Part shown: positions 36,861 to 48,712 of the stretch, piece after piece | How the letters are laid out: every line of letters starts with the position of its first letter | How positions within the stretch are numbered: the first letter of the stretch is position 1 | DNA from: Glycine soja | Lineage: Eukaryota; Streptophyta; Magnoliopsida; Fabales; Fabaceae | DNA length: 64,000 nt | Assembly (NCBI RefSeq): GCF_004193775.1 | Contig: NC_041004.1 | Span: 1,364,001-1,428,000 of the forward strand | Direction of reading: 5' to 3' | Notes under the pieces: model-generated | What the model saw: only the letters and a program-made list of their open reading frames with translations | Told to the model about the DNA's origin: nothing | Database searches by the model: none | Translations under genes and position numbers: made by a program

Positions 36861-37404
36861 GTAATTGAGAAAGAGAACAGTTTTAATAATTGATTAATTA
36901 CTATTAATCTCATTGAGCTTTTTTTTATTATTAGTCTTACAGCTTAACCAAGTGAATTAGACCTCCTTAGCCATCTCGTTAAGTTACATGCCTTATCCTA
37001 ATATATAGTAGGAAATGAATTTTTTAAAAAAAGTTGACGAATGATCACAACTATTTTTGAGATAACTTTATGTTTTTTTATATTTTGAGTGAAATGTAAT
37101 CCACTATTATTACTTGATTTTGTGTTGACTTGGTGTTATAAATTTGTGAACTATCTAACAATTTTCTTGAATTTAGTATCTAATCCTATTTTAATTTATG
37201 AAAAAAATTATTATTTGGAATTATTAAGCATAATTTTGATTTGCAATATCTGCATCAGTGAGTGAAAAGAAAGAATGAAAGAAAAAAAGCATAAAAAAGT
37301 TCTATAAAAGAAAGAAGAGAAAGGATATCAATACTACAAAACATTATTGTTTAATTACAGATCCTCATATATGGTAATTTTAGTTGATTTTTATACTAAC
37401 TTCC

Positions 37405-37444
<40 letters not shown>

Positions 37445-37456
37445 ATTTTTATTGTT
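36861..37456. other. AT-rich spacer with (TA)n at 37409-37442
   Basis: No gene. The TA run ends only 15 bp before the SDR relic. Confidence 0.7.
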
Positions 37457-37522
37457 GTGAGGTTAGCACTGCTTCTCCCATCTGGTTTCTTCTATTACTG
37501 GAATGAAGCCTCTTCCTTTTGA
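37457..37522 (+). pseudogene. SDR gene relic: last 21 codons
   Basis: In-frame VRLALLLPSGFFYYW followed by NEASSF and TGA, then AATAATATATGG. It corresponds to codons at 46,080-46,155 of the intact SDR gene ([26 protein letters not shown]) with a short internal deletion. Nothing else of the gene is left; (TA)n abuts it upstream. It shows the SDR family once extended this far. Confidence 0.82.
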
Positions 37523-39561
37523 TTAATAATATATGGTACAGTTTTATATGATTGCGGACAAAGACAACTATTAATGCTTGTCAATAATCACTCAAGATTA
37601 CTCTTCATTTAATTTATAAAGAGAAAAATGACATCTTATTATTACCTAGCATGTTGTTAACGTAGTTGAGAGAGATTATACTCAAAGTGGTCGGTCAAAT
37701 TTTCAAGCATAGATTATCGATCGGTAGCTTTGCATGATTCAAAATTATATTATATATATTTTGAGTTATATACATTTAAGATGTTAGGATATATTTGGAG
37801 CTTTAATTCGTTTGGCATGGACTACTTACAAAGTTACTGTACATGTGATAAATACCTCCATATTTCACTCAGTGGATTTGATTCCACTTGAACCCAGAGT
37901 TAGTTGTTCTCCCCTGTTGAGACACAACAATTGACTAGACATTTAGGGAAAAAACATTGTTTAGGTGTGAGCCGTGAGAGCAATATCAAATCGAGACAAA
38001 CTCTAAATACAAGATATGACCTCAAAATAATAAGGATCAAGGTTAATTCCAATGTCTAAATATTTAGTATGATTCATATATAATTCTAATATTTTTAGAA
38101 TTCATATTCTATATTTTGTGCTCCATACTAGAATAAAATATATGATGGGATAAGACTATCTTTATATCGAGATGACATATCTATTTTATGTTTTATACTT
38201 TCTATAAGATCAATTAAAGTAAGTCACACACTTATATTTCATAAATACACAGAAAAAATTTCATGATAAGCTACTAAATCAAAATAAAATAAGTTAACAA
38301 ATAATAAGAAACCTAACGGTTTAACTTTTCTTTCTATTGAAAAATTAATTGCTCAATTTTTGTGAATCTAATTCATATAGAAATTTCATCTAATAGAATA
38401 GATGAATTATAAATCTCTTATATTTTACGAATTTAGGGAACTAAAATCAATAATTTTGAATTTGAGAGCCTAAAATACTCTTATATTTGAAACACAAAAT
38501 ATATTTAAATCAATACGATCAACATTTTATTTTTTTTCTTAACTAATACTAATTCAAAAGTAGGAGAGAGACCTTCCTTTTTATATGATATATACCAAAA
38601 GTATTATTGTTTGAGTTGAGTAGGATCATTATGAGCGATAAATATTTTTAAAATATGTAATATAATTGTATATCTGTAACTTAAATTTGAGATATTAGGT
38701 CAAAAAATCCATCCCAGTTGATTCACGCGTTTTGTGATGATCTTCTTTTAAATAAAAGGCATTTTTTTCTGCTTCCCATAAAGAACAGAAGAATTGGACC
38801 GTTTTACTTTGTTTTTTTCTGTATGTTTTTTTGTTAGTGTGCTAATGGTTCCCAGCTCATACGCGTTCTTGTCCACAAAAAATCTTCGTTTTTCTTTTTA
38901 AGATCAGCAGAAAAAATCTTCGTAAATTAAGAGTAGAAATAGAAGTTTGGTTTGTCATGTTTAAAAGAAAAGAAGGTAGAGAAGGTGTTGTGAAAGGTTA
39001 AGATCGAGAAATTAGGGTGAAGTGAAGGAGAAGCTCTTGAGAAGGTATAGTTCTTGTTCTTGCTCATGCTCCCTTGTGTTTTGTGTGACTCGTTGTTCTT
39101 GTTCTTGCTACATTTTTATCTTTAATTTACGTGCTTCTAATCATGTTAACATTAGTGTTTTGTTTCACCTTCTACACATTTACACATTTATCGTCTCAAA
39201 TCTCAAATACAAAGCACCTATACTTTCTTTCTCCCAAAATAATTGATCGTCTCAAATCTCAATTTAATAAATATATTATAAAGTCTTTTAACATAAGATT
39301 CTTTTTTAAAAAAGACAAAACAAAACATTAATATAAATCAAAAGATCGTTATCACTTATGTCAATTAATAAGTGATAACGATTTATATTTCTTAATCAAG
39401 TGATTTAATATTTAAATTCTAGTTAATCATTGAGAATTAAATAAATTTTATTAAAAGAAAAATATTCACCTTCTGTACTCTTATGGTTTCTGATAAAAAT
39501 TAGTCATTTTGATAAAAATTATTTTATATCAATATCATGTTAAAAAAAGAAAATACTTCAA

Positions 39562-39620
<59 letters not shown>

Positions 39621-39914
39621 ATGATAATTACAGCAAGCATTGAATCCCAAAATACTTGAAATATATATTAGAGCCTACATGGTTGATCAAACTTTCATAT
39701 GTAACCTGTAAAAACAAACGGAATTGATTAAAAGACAAAATTAGAATGAATGTTTGAATATTTTATTGAAAAGTGAAAATATTAGTCAATTTAATTTCTT
39801 TTAAAAATTATAATTATGATTATTTTAGGACAAAGAAAGTAAATATTATTCTTATCGAGAAGAGGCTCCATCGCCTACCGGTCTTAATTATGATGGAATT
39901 ATTAATCTTTTCTA
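37523..39914. other. AT-rich intergenic; no gene supported
   Basis: Contains a (TA)n run at 39568-39614. Around 38,800-39,130 there is a less AT-rich block with short open frames rich in Ser/Cys (SSCSCSCSLVFCVTRCSCSC), best explained by a TTCTTG/CTTGTTC simple repeat. No recognised protein. Confidence 0.6.
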
Positions 39915-40312
39915 GATGCTATGACACCATTGCCTAGTTAGTAGTCATTTTAACAAAACAAAAAATATTAATTAATCTTCTTTGGATATTTTGGTTCCAC
40001 TGTCAAGTAGTCTCGTCAAACATTCGTATATTATGACAAGAAAAAAAAATCAAAAACAAAAAATAATCACGTGACATTGAGTTATTTAAGTAATTACTTG
40101 ATATTTAATTATGATGATGCTATGACTCCATTGCCTAGTTAGTAGTCATTTTAGCAAAACAAAAAATATTAATTATCTTGTTTGGATATTTTGGTTCCAG
40201 TGTGTCACGTAGTCTCATCAAACATTCGTATCTTATGACAAGAAAAAAAAATCAAAAACAAAAAATAATTACGTGATATTGAGTTATTTAAGTAATTAAT
40301 TGATATTTAATT
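39915..40312. repeat. 201-bp tandem duplication
   Basis: Units 39915-40115 and 40116-40312 are nearly identical: GATGCTATGAC.CCATTGCC, TAGTTAGTAGTCATTTTA, GGATATTTTGGTTCCA, CATTCGTAT.TTATGACAAG, AGAAAAAAAAATCAAAAACA and TTGAGTTATTTAAGTAATTA, differing at a few bases and one small insertion. Confidence 0.95.
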
Positions 40313-40435
40313 TCCCATTATACTAAAAGATACATATGAGTAAGGATTGTTTATGTCGATGTTAAGAAAATCCAAACTAAATTGCTTTTAAATAAAAATA
40401 AATAATAAGTCTTTCACAAGTATTTTATTTTAAAG

Positions 40436-40722
40436 ATTTAATTACCATAGTTCCTAAAGATATCCTTTTTAATCTTGTTAATAAATGAATTTTTTAATCT
40501 ATCAAATTTATATTTTATTTCTCAATAGGTTTGTTAAAATTATTTAACTAACGGAGTTAAAAAAAATCAATGTTAGAGATTTTTTGAAATTAAAATGTAA
40601 ACTCCAGGAACTAAAAAATTCATTTATTAAATTTCATGGAATAAAAATTTCAATTATTAACTATATAGAAACTAAAAGAGATAAGTTTAGAAATTACATA
40701 AACTAAATGGGTAATTAAACCT
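40436..40722. mobile_element. Possible MITE
   Basis: Left end GATTTAATTACCATAGTTCC and inverted right end GGTTTAATTACCCATTTAGT are similar, and the interior has many paired TAGTTTCTA / ATTTCATGGAACTAA-type motifs. No clean target duplication. Weak. Confidence 0.35.
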
Positions 40723-41246
40723 ATTTAAAAAATAAAAATTTCCTTTTCACAATTATGTTACTAATAAAAAGAATTAATAAATAATTTTTTTCTTCATATT
40801 TACTATTTGATATTTAAAAAAATTTATTTTAGGTTCATGTCTGACATGTCCATTAACTATTTTAACAAATTATTTGTGATAATTTTGAAATTGTTTGCAT
40901 TTGTTTAGAAATGACCAATATTTATTTTGAAATTATAATTATAATTTCTGACCATTAAAAATTATTAAAATTAATTAAAGGAAAAATTAAATAAAATTTC
41001 TAAAGACGACTCCATCCTCAGCCTAATCCATATCCCTCTATTCATAAATGTGCAATTAGATCATAAAAGATACTTCTACTACCAAATATATATGTTACTC
41101 ATATAGAACAGTATTACACTCCAACATTGTTTGTTTGCATTTCAATTAAAAGCGATTAATCGATCAGCCAAAGGAAACTCCGTAATGGACAATAGAGAAA
41201 CACACTCAGAGGAATGAGTTTGTTTGTTGATATGAATCCCTTGAAT

Positions 41247-41491
41247 GAATGTTGCTAGGTGCATCAGCTTTATTATTTGTACATCAAACATTTTTTTGTT
41301 AATTTCAAAATTATCCCGTATCGAAAGTATGCAAGTTCGTGGTTAATTTATATGTTTAAATTAAACTTACGAATTACATGATCCGTATGGTTTATACGGA
41401 TGAACTTAATTTGTATGACTCATACGGATCAAATTGAGTGACAGACATTTTTATCCATTCACTTAAAATACTAGGTACACCTAACTTTATC
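41247..41491. mobile_element. 245-bp MITE, diverged relative of the 7.7-kb element
   Basis: Ends GAATGTTGCTAGGTGCATC (left) and, inverted, GATAAAGTTAGGTGTACC (right). Flanked by CCCTTGAAT (41238-41246) and CCCTTGAAA (41492-41500), an 8/9 match as for Mutator-type insertions. The subterminal GACATTTTTATCCATTCAC matches GACAATTTTACCCATTCAC of the 7,740-8,209 element. The interior holds ATCCGTATGG/ATACGGAT palindromes like those at 54.9 kb. The stretch from 40723 to here is AT-rich with no gene. Confidence 0.75.
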
Positions 41492-41795
41492 CCCTTGAAA
41501 TTAGGAATGACCCAATAAAAATTCATGTCCATTAACATTTTTGTTGTCTCATCTCTCTTTCTAATAATGTTCTATTGACACGTTATGCCAATTTGACAGA
41601 CTCTATTTTATATAATTTTGCAGACTAGTTTAAAGATTTTATTTTTATTTTTAAATTGAGTTATCATGCTCTGCGATCTCAGAACATTTTTCATCTTTTA
41701 ATGCTTCTCTTTATCTCTCTTCTTCTCTCCTCCATTTTTATTTTCCAATGCAATAGCCTTACTGTGAATAGGCCTTATTTATATAGGAGAATGTA

Positions 41796-42685
41796 AGTTT
41801 TTTTTTTCTCAAACTATACCTTCTCTCTTTTATCTTTTCACAAAATATACTACTTTTTCAAAAAATTCTCAAATTACACCACTTTGATGCAAATCTAAGG
41901 AATCGATTTTTTTAAAATTATTAAAATAATATAAATATTATTATATAAATATATATTTAATTGTTTTTAAAATATTTTTTTATTAAAATAATTTTTATAA
42001 TTTTTTCTTTCTTATAAAATAGACATAAAATTTAAAAGTGTGGTAACTGAGATGATAACCGATATAAATATTATATTATATAAATATATTTTTAATTATT
42101 TTTAAAAATAATTTTTTATTAAGACAATTTTTATAATTTTTATTAAATTTTTTAAGAGATATATACAGATAAAGAAAAATGTAAAAATTGTAGAAAATTA
42201 TAGTATAATTTTTTAGTTACCATGTATATAATTTTTTTTTTGTTAAATTTATGTGTGGTTGATGTTTTTGTTTTGTTACGTTTGTTAATTAAAAAATAAG
42301 AAAATTAGTTAATAGTATTAAAACAAATTAAAAAACACAGTGAAAAACTAATTGATACATCTTTCTTATATAATAGACATAAAATTTAAGGCGTGTTAAT
42401 TGAGATGATAGTCGATATTATACAAAAATTAAAAATTATTTTAATAATATAATTAAAAATTAAAAAATATTACAAAAATTATTTTAATAAAAATGAATTT
42501 TTTAAATCAATTAAAAAAATATTTATAAAATATAATATTTACATTATTTTAATAATTTTAAAAAAATAAAGTATGATTCCGTTAGATTTGTATCAAAGTG
42601 GTGCAATTTGGGAATTTTTTGAAAAAATAGTATATTTTGAAAAAAGATAAGAGAGAGAAGGTCTACTTTGAGAAAAAAAAAAACC
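41796..42685. mobile_element. 890-bp fold-back (long terminal inverted repeat) element
   Basis: The first ~150 bp and the last ~150 bp are inverted copies: left TTTTTCTCAAACTATACCTT, CAAAATATACTA, CACCACTTTGATGCAAATCT; right, inverted, TTTTTCTCAAAGTAGACCTT, CAAAATATACTA, CACCACTTTGATACAAATCT. It is flanked by a perfect 10-bp repeat GGAGAATGTA (41786-41795 and 42686-42695). The interior is AT-rich with sub-repeats and no gene. Target size and long ends suit a Mutator-like fold-back element. Confidence 0.93.
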
Positions 42686-42695
42686 GGAGAATGTA

Positions 42696-43572
42696 CATGC
42701 AGAAAAGGAAATTACCATAATTTATAATTGCAAATAACTAATGATGAAAATTAGTTACAATAAAAATTATCATATTTATGTAATTCTTTCAACAAATCTT
42801 ACAGTTCTATTTATGCTTCAATGTTGAGCTACCACCACACGGATTGCAAAACCAAAAGAGCCAATAGCTAGCAAGTTGCACTTTGCGGAAGGAGAAGACT
42901 ATCTCCTCTGTTTATGTATTCTGATTTTTTATTTATTAAGAATAACAATTCACTTTTTTTTAGAAAAAAAAAAAGTACCACTAGTACAAGAATACTAGAA
43001 AGTAATTGAAAATGTTTCAACAACAAAATTAAACTAAACTTTTAAAATTCATGTTGATTAGTTCCAAATGGATCGAAGTACAAGGAGTATGAACACATTT
43101 TCACCTATATAAAATGATAAAATAAACTTTGAAGTATGACATATCCAAATGCAAGAAAAATACAAAATTTGTCATCTTCATATTTAATACTGAAAGATAT
43201 ACATCATGAATGAGAAACATTGCATCCCGGCTTGGGTATTGTTTTTATTACATGCATAGAAAACATTTGTCTTATCCATATTTTCTAGTAAAAGATGTAC
43301 ATAAATGACAACCATAACAGCTATATATGCAATAAGGCTCAATGCAAGAAATTAAATAATTGGAAATTTGTGCATGCTAAACATGACCAAATTAAAAAAA
43401 AAAAATAACACTCTTGCTGAGTAATTCCAACTGGATCAAACTTAAAGGAGTATGAACATATGAACCCTTGAAAGTGCAGCATATGTCTTTTCATATTTAA
43501 TATTAAAAGAGTTGCATTGGAGCATGTTGGGTCGGGAATTATTGTAGCTGACTTGAAAGTTGAAACTGAAGA
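42696..43572. promoter_or_regulatory. 5' flank of SDR gene 1, with a partly duplicated promoter block
   Basis: No coding. About 43,060-43,200 and 43,425-43,520 are diverged copies: TTCCAA.TGGATC.AA, AAGGAGTATGAACA.AT, CTT.GAA.GT, TTCATATTTAATA.T. The duplication sits just upstream of the start codon at 43,573, so it may have doubled promoter elements. Confidence 0.5.
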
Positions 43573-46155
43573 TGGGAGAAGCAACAGAAAGGTAAAGCAC
43601 ATTGGCGTCCAATTCTATTATTGTTGAACTTAAATCTTACATTTTCTGAATCACTTTAACCTTTGTGGTGTTGAATTTGTCAGATATGCAGTTGTGACGG
43701 GTGCAAATAAAGGAATTGGATTAGAGATAGTTAGACAGTTAGCTTCAGCTGGAATCAAAGTGTTGCTCACAGCAAGAAATGAGAAGAAGGGTCTCCAAGC
43801 ACTGGAAACACTCAAAGACTCAGGTCTATCCCACCTTGTACTGTTTCATCAGGTGGATGTGGCTGATGCAACAAATGTAGCTTCTTTGGCAGATTTTGTC
43901 AAATCCAAATTTGGGAAACTTGATATTCTGGTAACATGCACTTTTGATACTCCTCTCCTTTTATGTTTTGTTTGTTTTAAATGAGTTTGTTGCAACAATG
44001 ATATAAGTCTGCATGTTTGAGCTTCAGTTAAAAATAAAATAAAAATGAAAGGAGGCACTCCTTTAACATGATGAACTACAGAACAGGGAAATGCATGCTC
44101 CGTTTGTATGATTCTTGTTGGGAAGTCTCCTTAATTCCAGTCACTCCTAGCCCACCTTAGATGTGGAGGGTAGCCCTGGGCACAAGGGAATGTGTTGGGG
44201 ATCTCATATGAACTAGTGATATGGTCAAAATAGAGTATTATTTTTATTATAATTTTTTTTATCGGCAAATGTTAGTTGTTAGTTTGTTAGTTTTTGTTAG
44301 TAGGGGATTCAAACCCACGACCTATCTCTCTCTCCCTTCACCCTTTACCCCCTACCCAACCTTATATCTCCCTAAACAGAACATATAAGTCTTTTAAGCT
44401 GATTTTGTAGGGTTCAGTTGTCATTTGATCAATTTGACAGATTTCTTTTATATGTAGTTCCTGAGTTATGAAAAAAAAATTCTTGATTTCTTTAAAGGGG
44501 ATCTTATTCAAGACCTCTCGCCCTCTCATTTTGATGTTTGCATATTTCATTTCTAAAATTTGTTCAATGCAGATTAACAATGCAGGGATTGGTGGAGTTG
44601 TAATTGATGACACTGATTTAATCACTACAGCCATCATGAATCGTGGGGTAAGTATGTTGGTCGTGTTCTGAAATCTAGTTAATACAAGTGGAAAGTTGCA
44701 GTGTCCATGCCCCCACTCTCTTTCCCTTTTCAGTTCCATTTTTTTGGTTATGGGAAGAGCTAGATGTGATCTTTCGTAATGAGCATGGCCTTCTATAATG
44801 CACTGAAATTGGATTGCTAAAACTTTATTTTGAGGTCTTGCATCGACTATAGATATAACTAAAGTAGAACTTATAAAGGCTTGAAAAATCCTCATCTTGT
44901 GAACTAGCTTTTGACATTGAGTTAAGCCTAACTCAAATTCAGGATTGTGTGAAAGCATTTTTATCAATGTTTATATGTCAACCTTTCTTATCATTCTTAT
45001 TTATAACTGTTAAGAATTTTGGAATTGGCTCTTCTTTTGCTATGTTAAAGTATATGAGAAATCTGGAAGGTTGTGATTCTTTTATTTTGAGGCAAGGGAT
45101 ATTATTAGGGATTTGTGATTGAGTATTGAGTTGTCATTATTTTTTAGGCTATACCAGAAGATAATGGGACAAAGGGAATAACTCATACATACGAGTTAGC
45201 TGAAGAATGCTTGCAAATAAATTACTATGGCGCTAAAAAAACTACAGAATCCCTTATGCCTCTCCTCCAATTATCTGATTCACCAAGAATTGTGAATGTA
45301 TCATCCACTCTGGGGCAGTTAGAGGTAGGCTATTACTTCTTGCACCAATAAATTCTTAATTATTATTTTGCATAAACTCTGACTGAGAAAAGTGAAGGGA
45401 GTCAGTTCTTGCTATTATTGACTTTAAATACTAGTTAAATCCAGATTCATCTGTTCTGAGTAGTTGATAAATAGCATTCCATATGATATGTAATGTAACC
45501 TTATTTTAAGCAGAAATAGTAACATCTTCAATCATCTCTCCTTAAAGGTTCTATAAATTATAATAGGTATTGATGCACATATATGTATTTTCTGCCTTTT
45601 TTTTTTACAACTAGTTAAGAAATAGTCATATCTGAACTCATATGATTGTTAATAACAGCTCTAATTAGCATTCAATATATGATGTTTAAGCAAAATTTTC
45701 AGTTTCATTTCTTGCCTATTTTCAAAATAAGTCTGGTTGCGTGAGTTTCTATTGCTTAATCATGTCAAATTCAGAGTTTGCCAAAAGAATCATGGGCCAG
45801 AGGAGTCTTCAATGATGTTGATAACCTTACTGAAGAGATAGTGGATGAAATATTGAACAAGTTTCTCAGAGATTTCAAAGAAGGTTCACTGGAAAGTAAA
45901 GGCTGGCCTAAGTATCTGAGTGCCTACATTGTCTCTAAAGCTGCTATGAATGCCTACACAAGAATCCTTTCTAAGAAATACCCTTCATTCTGCATCAATA
46001 GTGTTTGCCCTGGTTATGTCAAGACAGATATGACTGCCAACACCGGCTTCTTAACAGTTGAAGAAGGTGCTGCTAGTCCTGTGAGGCTAGCACTGCTTCC
46101 CATTGGTAGTCCATCAGGCTTCTTCTATTACAGGAGTGATGTGGCTTCCTTTTGA
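43573..46155 (+). CDS. Short-chain dehydrogenase, menthone/salutaridine-reductase-like (SDR gene 1)
   Basis: Five exons: 43573-43592, 43684-43930, 44573-44647, 45148-45324 and 45775-46155, 900 bp, 299 residues. NADPH-dependent carbonyl reductase of the plant SDR family that includes (+)-neomenthol dehydrogenase and salutaridine reductase; the substrate cannot be told from sequence. Seen: [18 protein letters not shown] (cofactor-binding TGxxxGIG), [29 protein letters not shown] (NNAG), PRIVNVSST (catalytic Ser), [15 protein letters not shown] (YxxxK catalytic pair), CPGYVKTDM and the C-terminal [14 protein letters not shown]. The tiny first exon MGEATER is shared with SDR gene 2. Frame and splice sites are intact. 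The insert between NNAG and the Tyr is long, as usual for this subgroup. Confidence 0.96.
44253..44370 (-). mobile_element. SINE-like element in SDR gene 1 intron 2
   Basis: Plus-strand T-run and ATCGGCAAATG at the left, and a B-box-like GGGATTCAAACCCACGACC near 44,307, with CT-rich text after it. On the minus strand this reads as a Pol III-type promoter box followed by a 3' tail TGCCGATAAAAAAAA. The tail matches the 3' end of the LINE at 24,556 (poly-T then ATCGGCA). No target duplication was resolved. Confidence 0.55.
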
Positions 46156-46508
46156 TTAGTAATGCAATGTTATGCTTTTGTTTGTCAATTTATCATTCTA
46201 AATTACACACAATGTTTATTGAGGCTACTTTAAGCACATTATATCATGTTGTTTACTTCTATTTAACTTGTGTTATTTGGATCTTAAGAAAATTAGTATT
46301 GCTTTTATTTTTATCTCCTTAGATTGTGTATGCAATAAAATTCTTACAAAAGTAGAGGAAGTTCAAGAGACACAAGCTGAGTAATTTGGATGCATTTCTA
46401 AGAGGCAAAAGAAAATATGTTTATTAGGGAACAAACACAATTCAAATATTTATTAGGAATCAAAAACATATTTTAACCTAAATAAAAAAATATTTATCAT
46501 TTTAAAAA
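46156..46508. other. 3' flank of SDR gene 1
   Basis: AT-rich, with the left copy of the ~40-bp direct repeat (46,469-46,508) that flanks the SINE. No gene. Confidence 0.7.
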
Positions 46509-46654
46509 AAACTTCGTACCCCATTGCCCGGAGGCTCTTCGCTATGTGAAGGTATGGGGGAGGGATGTTGTACGCAGCCTTACCCTTGCATATGCAAAGA
46601 GACTGTTTCCGGATTCGAACCCATGACCAAGGCACAACTTTACCGCTGCACCAG
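46509..46654 (-). mobile_element. Au-like SINE
   Basis: Minus strand: tRNA-derived head with the B box GGGTTCGAATCCGGAAACAG (complement near 46,600-46,620), then GCATATGCAAGGGTAAGGCTG and ending CCGGGCAATGGGGT. This is the plan of the Au SINE family found in many angiosperms. It is flanked by a long direct repeat that starts TATTTTAACCTAAATAAAAA, at 46,469-46,508 and 46,655-46,695. Confidence 0.88.
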
Positions 46655-46856
46655 TATTTTAACCTAAATAAAAAAAATATTTATCATTTTAAAAATATTT
46701 AATAGAAATAAATTGATAATAGGTGAAGGATAAAAGTTACAATAAGATATATATGATTTTCATATAATTTTAACACATTCAAAGTAATAGGTCATAATTA
46801 CTTAATCAATTTCTCCCAATCTAATATTCGAAAAATCTTCTCCCAATCAATTTCAC

Positions 46857-47459
46857 CCATGATTATCAAACTCTCGAGTTAACTCGCTAACTCTTACGAG
46901 GTTACGAATCCACTTGTCTTCTGCGAGTTAACTCTCGAGTAAATTCTTTTCTTAGTAGACTTTGGGTAAATTTTATAAACTCTAAGTAAACTCGGTAGAC
47001 TCTCGAGTTTACCACCGAGTCAACGAGTTAGCAAGTTAAAAAAATTAGACTAAAATGTAAGTCATTTTTTATTGTTTTCTGTCAATTTAGCATTCAACAT
47101 ACCTTCATTTAGTGTGTTATTCTCAAATACAAAATTATCACCGTTAATAATATCAAACTCTTGTTTTCTAATAACATCAAACCCTCGATGAGAATGATTT
47201 ATCACTACTATAACCTCTACAAGCTATTGTCTAGTAGTGATGTATTATTATTACACTTGATTATTTAAATATTCTAAATTTTATGATTTATTCTTTTGTT
47301 TTATTATACTATTGAAATGTTTAATTAGTATGTTAATTATAAATATTTTGTTATTATTTTTATATGAAGTAGACTCTTACGAGTTTACGAGTTGAGTCTA
47401 TGAGTCAAGTTTATGGAACCTCACGAGTCTGCCTAAACTCTCGAGTTTGATAACCTTGG
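46857..47459. mobile_element. ~600-bp TIR element (hAT-like MITE)
   Basis: Left end CCATGATTATCAAACTCTCG and inverted right end CCAAGGTTATCAAACTCGAG are alike. The outer parts are full of GAGTTAACTCTCGAGT / ACTCTCGAGTTT palindromic motifs on both sides and the centre (47,040-47,330) is AT-rich and non-coding. The target duplication is not clean (TTTCACCC versus TGTCACCT). Confidence 0.7.
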
Positions 47460-48424
47460 TGTCACCTACATCTTCATATTCAATTTGATTGGGGGAATTG
47501 CTTTGTCTTATTATCCACAATGGGTATGATACCAGTCAATTTAGCACTTGGGAAATGTTTCTGAAACTAAAGCGATGAGAGAGAGTCAACAGGAGCTAGT
47601 GTTGGGCCGTGGAAGTAATGGGCCTTTTATTGATCTAAAGGTCTACTAATAGCAAATCAAAGAGGTTCTTTTCAGTTGGCCCTTAAAACGGCATTGTAGG
47701 CGTCTCAGCAACAAATGAAACCGAGAAAGGACCCAATGAAATCATGGTGGGAGAAAACAAACAAACAAGGTACTAATTTTAATATTATAAAATATATACA
47801 TAGTTTTGTTGGATAAAAAAAGACAGATCCACAATCTGTTTTTCTATAATACAGATCTTCATATTGACATAGCTTGCCATAGTACATATGGAATTTACAC
47901 AATATACTTTACATATTGATTTGACCAATAAAATAGACAGATTAATTGTTTCTTTACTTGGAAATTTATCAAGCCATGTACAAGAATCATCCGAAAGCAT
48001 TACAATGCTTGATATACCACATTAGTTTTGGTAAGAAAAGAAGAATGGTGAGTAGTGTTAGATTTTGAGTGTGGCAGAGTGATATACATTGATCTGAAAG
48101 TGTTAATACTAATAAACAAAAGTTCAATACAAAATAACTGTATCCGGCTCAAAATTTCCTTTTAACTATCCTATTTTGCACAAATAAAACACACTTGATA
48201 CACTAATTTCAACATTACTCATTTATTTGATAGAAAGTAAAACTGGTTTAAACATAATAAACAGCATTACTGCATAGACATAATTCATTATTTTCATGGC
48301 AAGGAATACTAATTTTAAACATGGCTATCATGAGTTAATGTGAATTTTTTGAAAGTCTATCAACAAACATGGCTTCATGTATTATCCATTAACCCATTTT
48401 TTGTTTTCTAGCAACAATTTGTGA
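47460..48424. other. Spacer between SDR copies; no gene seen
   Basis: A block at 47,560-47,760 is less AT-rich (GGGCCGTGGAAGTAATGGGCC) but has no convincing frame. The remainder is AT-rich. Confidence 0.6.
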
Positions 48425-48712
48425 TCAAAATGGTTTCTCTTCACTTCTGAAGAAAAAGTGGCCAGAAGGACTACCATCAGGTAGCAGTGCCAATCTCACT
48501 GCAGCTTCAGCACCTTCATCAGGTGTAAGAAAACCAGTATTGCAATTAATATCAGTTTTAACATAACCAGGACAAAGAGCATTGATGCAGAATGAGGGGT
48601 ACTTCTTGGCCAGAATCCTTGTGTAGGCATTCAGAGCAGCTTTTGAGATAGCAAGAGGCCAGCCTTTGGTTTCTAGTGAACCCTCTTTAAAATCCTTTAG
48701 AAATTCATTCAA
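48425..48712 (-). pseudogene. SDR C-terminal relic lacking the catalytic tyrosine
   Basis: Minus strand, 95 codons corresponding to the last exon of the SDR genes: [79 protein letters not shown] and stop. Where intact copies read [15 protein letters not shown] this one reads GWPLAISKAALN; an in-frame loss of a few codons removed the catalytic Tyr of YxxxK. The first part of the exon (WARGVF...) and all other exons are absent; the sequence to the right is unrelated. Dead relic, though the reading frame is still open. Confidence 0.92.

Noticed and set aside
43339..43602. 87-codon minus-strand frame overlapping the SDR gene 1 start
   Set aside because: Shadow of the promoter and first exon; no homology.
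46600..46625. tRNA-like B box suggesting a tRNA gene
   Set aside because: Part of an Au-like SINE; no cloverleaf or anticodon arm can be drawn.
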